The position numbers and the translations under genes were made by a program. From Paraescarpia echinospica (taxonomy: Eukaryota > Annelida > Polychaeta > Sabellida > Siboglinidae), in the NCBI GenBank assembly GCA_020002185.1, contig CM034543.1:26656907-26720906 (forward strand): a DNA stretch of 64,000 nt, read 5' to 3'. Of this stretch, positions 58,970 to 64,000 are shown one piece after another; position 1 is the stretch's first letter; each line of letters starts with the position of its first letter. A model generated the notes under the pieces. It did no database searches. It was given only the letters and a program-made list of their open reading frames with translations, and was not told where the DNA came from.

Positions 58970-59905
58970 CGAGATACACTATTAATTCACTAACGTTACT
59001 TCGTGTCTTCTAGCCCTACCTTTCTTAACTTACATCACTATTTCCATAACCATTCAGTATACTAAAACGTTATCTGATCTCCGCTTAACCCCCGGGGTTG
59101 TTAACCCACATCCTTATACATGGTTGCCTATGAAGTTGCCCCGATTGATGAATGTCGCCACACAACAAGTTATGTTTGTCATAATAGCGTTTTCGTGGAA
59201 TACATAATAATACGATTGATGTTTTTGCACGCATGCACGTCAGATACAAGCATGCATGATTTGCCTCAGCATGATAGTATGATTCCGGTAAGCCCTAACA
59301 CCGCCGGACTGTCTGCTTTAATTACGGTTGCGATGGCGATACTCATAAGCAGTCCCATCGTGTCTACTGACGCAAACGTGGACTTAATCAAGACCAGACA
59401 GCTGTTTCGAGAATGTGATCTACCAAATGTATGGGTTTCGTCATACTGAAAGACATGTATATATGCAAATAGTTGCAATTATTACTGGATAAGGGTGCTA
59501 GACTTTCCAAGTTTGTGTCTTATCGCATTAACAATTTTATTGACAATATATTGAAATAATAGGTAGTGTTGGTGTTGGTTTTTCAATGCCAATTATAGTT
59601 CTCCTCATAGTAGGTAATACTATTTGAATAACATTTAATGTCAGAGTTGGTTTTAATAGTAGTGTCTGTACTTGGGAAACGTATTCAATATATGCGTTTT
59701 ATGATGTGTGAGTGAAGGAATCTAACACCAAGTTAGAGTACCATCACAACAATGTTTTCCGGAATAAATGCCATAATGATATTATCTTTAGTTCTCCCGA
59801 TTCAGCATAATAAACGTATTGTATTTTGTCTAGAGTTTGTGATTAGTTACTGTACGTGTACGGCCGTATTTAACTGTGTAGAATATGCCGCCAAGCCTAC
59901 ACTTC
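58970..59905. other. No gene seen
   Basis: AT-rich intron sequence of the CH-domain gene. Confidence 0.5.
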
Positions 59906-59906
59906 T

Positions 59907-60065
59907 GGGGCCGGTTTCATGAAGCGGCTAAGAATGTTCTTAACGCTAAGATGATTGTCTTAGTAAATGACGTATTTTTTTAATATAAACGAACATAGGA
60001 GTTTATGCAAACACGTGACGCTAAGTAATTACGTAACTTTAAGCACGCTTCATGAAACCGGCCCC
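59907..60065. mobile_element. 159-bp MITE with perfect 19-bp terminal inverted repeats
   Basis: The ends are GGGGCCGGTTTCATGAAGC and its exact complement. The interior is AT-rich and non-coding. It lies 82 bp downstream of exon 1 of the CH-domain gene. No clear target-site duplication was found. Confidence 0.93.
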
Positions 60066-60146
60066 TGGTACCAACGGCATGGATGCATCAAAGGAACTAG
60101 GTAACCATAGGTTACACCCTCCCGACAAGCAAACCTAGGATCTTAC

Positions 60147-60206
60147 CTCTTCCATCTTCTTTTGAATCTGGAGGGCAATCCCGGCTTTCTTCGCCCGGAT
60201 ATTCAT
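60147..60206 (-). CDS. Transgelin/myophilin-like CH-domain protein, exon 1 (start codon)
   Basis: ATG at 60206-60204 opens 20 codons, MNIRAKKAGIALQIQKKMEE, before a GTAAGA donor. The pattern G-I/L-x-x-x-(V/I)Q-x-K-(I/M)E is the usual N-terminus of transgelin and calponin, upstream of the CH domain. The five exons together give 163 residues: a 20-residue leader, a CH domain from about 30 to 143, and a 20-residue tail. A CTTGCAG acceptor sits 5 nt before the ATG, so a separate 5'-UTR exon probably lies further up. Family members bind actin filaments in muscle or cortical cytoskeleton; that role is inferred from the family. Confidence 0.87.
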
Positions 60207-60210
60207 TTTT

Positions 60211-63200
60211 CCTGCAAGAAACCAAAACACGATGTTAGACCATTTTGTTCCTGATAAAATGTATGTTATCTATAGTTCGGCAGCCAGCCTTTTCAACAGC
60301 TCAAACCGCGTTACCCTTCACCCTGCATGGCAGGCGGGTGGACTCCAGCACCAAGTCCATTTATCTGGGAAACATTAAGCCAGGCTACAATGACTGCTGT
60401 CTAAGGCCAGGTACTCATTTGTACCATCCTCGCAAGCCAGGGGCCGTAGTTGACTTCACCGTCCCTTGCAGATATCCTACGCACTGTATGCCAGTTAGAT
60501 GTGTCTGTTATACTTTGGCTTAGTTGTTGACACCGCTGGTCGCGACTGTAACTGTAAGAAACGACAGACGACCGCACCCCACCTCAAAGGACAATTCAGG
60601 AAGTCTCAATGGAATTACCATTCCGGCGACTAGGAATATTACATGTGACATCAGACACGATTGGCAAAAACCCATTCCGCTGATTGTAGAATGGCAACGA
60701 GGTGATTGGATAAAGAGCTCAGCTTGACTAAGCGCTTCTACTGTGCGGTCTGCCAGAGAGCATTGAGACGTGTGTAACCAGCAGCGCCTCTCGCGGGACG
60801 AGGACGAGTTGTACACCTGAGTAAAACGAGGCATTGTAGAGAACGAAAGTGCAGAAGCTTCAAAATGGCAGCAACACTGGAATCAATGTCCTCTCGGTTG
60901 TGAATCCGACCTTCGAGCAGCTGATCTATTGCACCCTACGCCCCAGTTGTCGTAGGTGTGGTATTGTTTAATCACAAACACACGCCCAACCTCAGAGTAA
61001 CACTGTTATTAGTCATTGTACAGACCCGTAGCCATCTTTTCACAATGGCGGGGGTCACATTTTACCAATTCAGACTACAGTGGCGCCACAAGTTCATGTG
61101 GGGTTATATTTTTTTACAATGCAATGGGCTCCATACGTTCACGCGGGGGCAGAAGGTTGCATTTCTAACTGGAAGAACAATGAAGTGGGTGTGAGATTAG
61201 TGGACCAGGTGGTTTCGTCTTATGTTCTTTCATTTTATATAGAAACACCACATTAGCATCCCCAGCAGGCCAATGATGAGGTCGTTTTGGGGGTGCGTTT
61301 TCAGACTAAGTGGGACTCATATGTGGTCTGTGGAGATTGGTCCCATTTTGTTGCCTGGTTAAGCCAAATTTACACCCAATTATATTCATAAAAGCCAACA
61401 CATGATAGTATATTGTTAATATAACTGAATTATTTACTCGAAACCCTTCGCCGTGTGTGCATTTGTTTTGAATATGTCCATATTAATATAAAAATGAGGC
61501 ACCGAGGAGTGTGGGTGTGACTGAGTTATTTTTTTCAGAATAAACAGTTAATGTGTGACATTTACAATCTGGTTTTCACTCAGTTAATACATTATATTTA
61601 TTTGATCTGATGTGTAAAAGTTCCATAATTTATCATAAACATAATTAAGTTAGTAAATTAACAAACTTGTAAATAGAAGACTAAAAAAATGATTGTCTTT
61701 TTGTGGAATTGGAATTAAAATTTACGTGTCAAACAGTGAAGTGCCATATCTTCTACACAACACTGACTCCAGGAAACACTAACTGTATTTTACAACTATA
61801 CGGAACAAAAAATGGACATAATAATTGATAATGAAGGCCCTTCACACATCCGTGCCTCCTCGTCAGCGATTAAGCTCCCATTTCTAAGATCTACAAACAT
61901 GCAACTAACAACCACAGTATTTCGGCAACCATACAGCCACACAATTACACGATTTCTCATCAGCATACGCATTATAAAATAGGTGAAACTAGACATTATT
62001 GTGTATTGGTTAACTACAATTATTCATCGAAATTCGCGTTCCAGCGCAATAGTTGAAAATTATTATTTGTGTTACGCCAGATGAGTTTATCTACCGGGTT
62101 TGCAGCTTGTACGAAATACAATCGCTACACATCTTAAGTTGATGATTGTTGAGAATAGCCTCTTTGACAGTCGGTAGTTACCTTAATCATCATACTAAAA
62201 ATAAAAAGTCGAACCTCTCGTTTACTTTTTTACAGAGTTCTGATGATAAATAATGAATTATTTTATATGGCTTAATTTATGTGCTCATAATTGTTAAGTC
62301 ATCGTCACCCCGTTCATTCACCAGTATTTTGTCTGCATCTGTCATCTCTGAGTGACTACAATTAGGACTCATATTTTTACGTTTGGTGTAAAACTGGCTT
62401 ATTGTGTATTTGTTACCCCATGCATTACACAACAGGAGACCATGGGATAGTGTGAAGTCCCTCTGCATGGCTAATTGGATGCAACGGTCCTTTACCTTTA
62501 CTTTGACATACATTCCTCTAGTGACTGCCCTTTTCACACATGACATTGGGGAAATACCCCTCAGGCAGGCTCCCATACATTCAGTGTTGATCACGTTATA
62601 GATAAGGGTTCTCCCTTTAACATATGTACAAATCAAGCATTCCTTGTATTATATATTTGTAATACTTGAACAATATCCAGCAGCTTTTAAGAGGGGGTTA
62701 ATTTTAATTTCAGAAACATGGAATATAATTAGTGGTTCACATCATAAAGATGAAATTCTGAGGGAGGTTCACATTTTGGAGAAAGGGGGTTTCACAAAAA
62801 GAGGTGTTCACGTGAATCCCCTGGCTACGGGCCTGTTGTACCATAATTAAAAATCATGAATAAAAAACTATAAATGGAGTTGAACAGAAGTTACGTAAGT
62901 AATATGTAGGACTGTAGTAATTCGATGTATCGATGAATTACGAGACTTTTCTCACGATACTACACTCGATACATTTGACAAGAATCGTGATAGGTACGCC
63001 CTAAACGACACGTGTAAATTTGTTCTCAAATATTCTCGTGTTGAAACTTGCCAAAACACGCGTTAGAATTGGAAAACGTTTCCAGTCTACCCATTTGACA
63101 CCAGTGCTGTAAAAATCACAAAGTCAAAAGGAACACACGATTATCAAATAGGGCATATTTGTGATACAAACAGCGCTGCGAATTACATCAGCGTCGGTTA

Positions 63201-63235
63201 TCGCTGGGTGCATAATGGACAATAACCGCGCTAGT
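60211..63235. other. Upstream flank of the CH-domain gene; no further gene recognised
   Basis: Relative to the minus-strand gene this is promoter/5' sequence. A CCAAT-type box (minus, TATCCAATCACC) lies at about 60703-60714. Open frames at 60245-60523, 60520-60834 and 62277-62636 show no motif I recognise. The rest is AT-rich. Confidence 0.45.
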
Positions 63236-63236
63236 T

Positions 63237-63470
<234 letters not shown>

Positions 63471-63612
63471 TGAGTTTTCAAACATTGAAAACGAGGCTTC
63501 TCTAGAGTACAATATATTTATAATAAGAACGTTATTTTTATACCAAGACAATACTATAAGTTTAATAAGTATTTAATATGTAGTTGATTTGGCTGATATA
63601 AATTAATGTTAC

Positions 63613-63930
63613 ACGTTATATAGCGCAGTATCTAGTCCTCAAGACTGCTCAAAGCGCTTTACACTTTATTCCCTGGCAGAGCTATTCAATTGAACACCAT
63701 CTCGACTTCTCTGGGAAGCGTCCAGCCACGCTGCAGTTAATGCGTGAAGACTATTCGTACACAAATATCCAACACTGTCTATAGCCAGGTACCCATTCAT
63801 ACAGCTGAGTGAACTGGAGTATCGTATAGTGAACGAACTTGCCCAAGGTTAGACACCGCCGAACAGGATTCGAACCCGGGTTCTCTCGGTTGAGAGTCAG
63901 AAGCTCTAGCTACTGCACCACGGCTCTACA
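63613..63930 (-). mobile_element. tRNA-derived SINE, full-length
   Basis: Minus-strand copy. Head near 63930-63860 with B box GGTTCGAATCC (as complement GGATTCGAACC), then CCTTGGGCAAGTTCGTTC, GAATGGGTACCTGGCTATAG, TTAACTGCAGCGTGGCTG, AAAGCGCTTTGAGCAGTCTT, and the 3' end ATACTGCGCTATATAACGTG near 63613. Confidence 0.93.
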
Positions 63931-64000
63931 CAACTATACAGTCAATTTAAACCAGGTCGATTATTCCTCATTTTGTAATATAATGTCCTTAATTATTATA

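Noticed and set aside
62277..62636. 119-residue minus-strand open frame
   Set aside because: No recognisable motif or splice context; length is within chance for this region.

Overview
The window is nuclear DNA of a marine invertebrate, most likely a spiralian such as a mollusc. It is AT-rich and intron-rich, full of long microsatellites, and scattered with tRNA-headed SINEs and non-LTR (LINE) retrotransposon debris. The lineage is inferred from gene structure and repeat types only.

Layout. (1) Positions 3115-25298, + strand: the last ten coding exons (600 residues plus stop) of an AMPA-type ionotropic glutamate receptor. They cover the end of the amino-terminal domain, both halves of the ligand-binding domain, M1, the pore loop, M3, a flip/flop-equivalent exon, M4 and a short cytoplasmic tail. 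All ten exons splice in frame. The 5' part of the gene lies upstream of the window. The introns hold most of the microsatellites, a 10.1-kb intron with a 59-bp minisatellite, a pseudogene flanked by inverted repeats, and SINEs. (2) Positions 25299-53161: no host gene recognised. This stretch holds a LINE with an SGNH-esterase ORF1 that has been broken by two SINEs, three further LINE bodies, an inverted pair of ~445-bp elements, and a 180-bp foldback. (3) Positions 60206 down to 53162, - strand: a complete five-exon gene for a 163-residue single calponin-homology (CH) protein of the transgelin/myophilin type, assembled here from exons as short as 59 nt. A degenerate minisatellite grows out of one of its splice acceptors. 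(4) Positions 60211-64000: a MITE lies just below the gene's first exon, and the stretch above it holds a 228-bp (AC)n tract and a SINE.

The two genes face each other (convergent) and show no functional link: one encodes a synaptic channel subunit, the other a probable actin-binding muscle or cytoskeletal protein. The most notable coding observation is an arginine codon (CGG) written directly in the genome at the AMPA receptor Q/R site. Vertebrate GRIA2 reaches the same residue by RNA editing. No prokaryote-like operon, CRISPR array, rRNA or stand-alone tRNA gene was seen.
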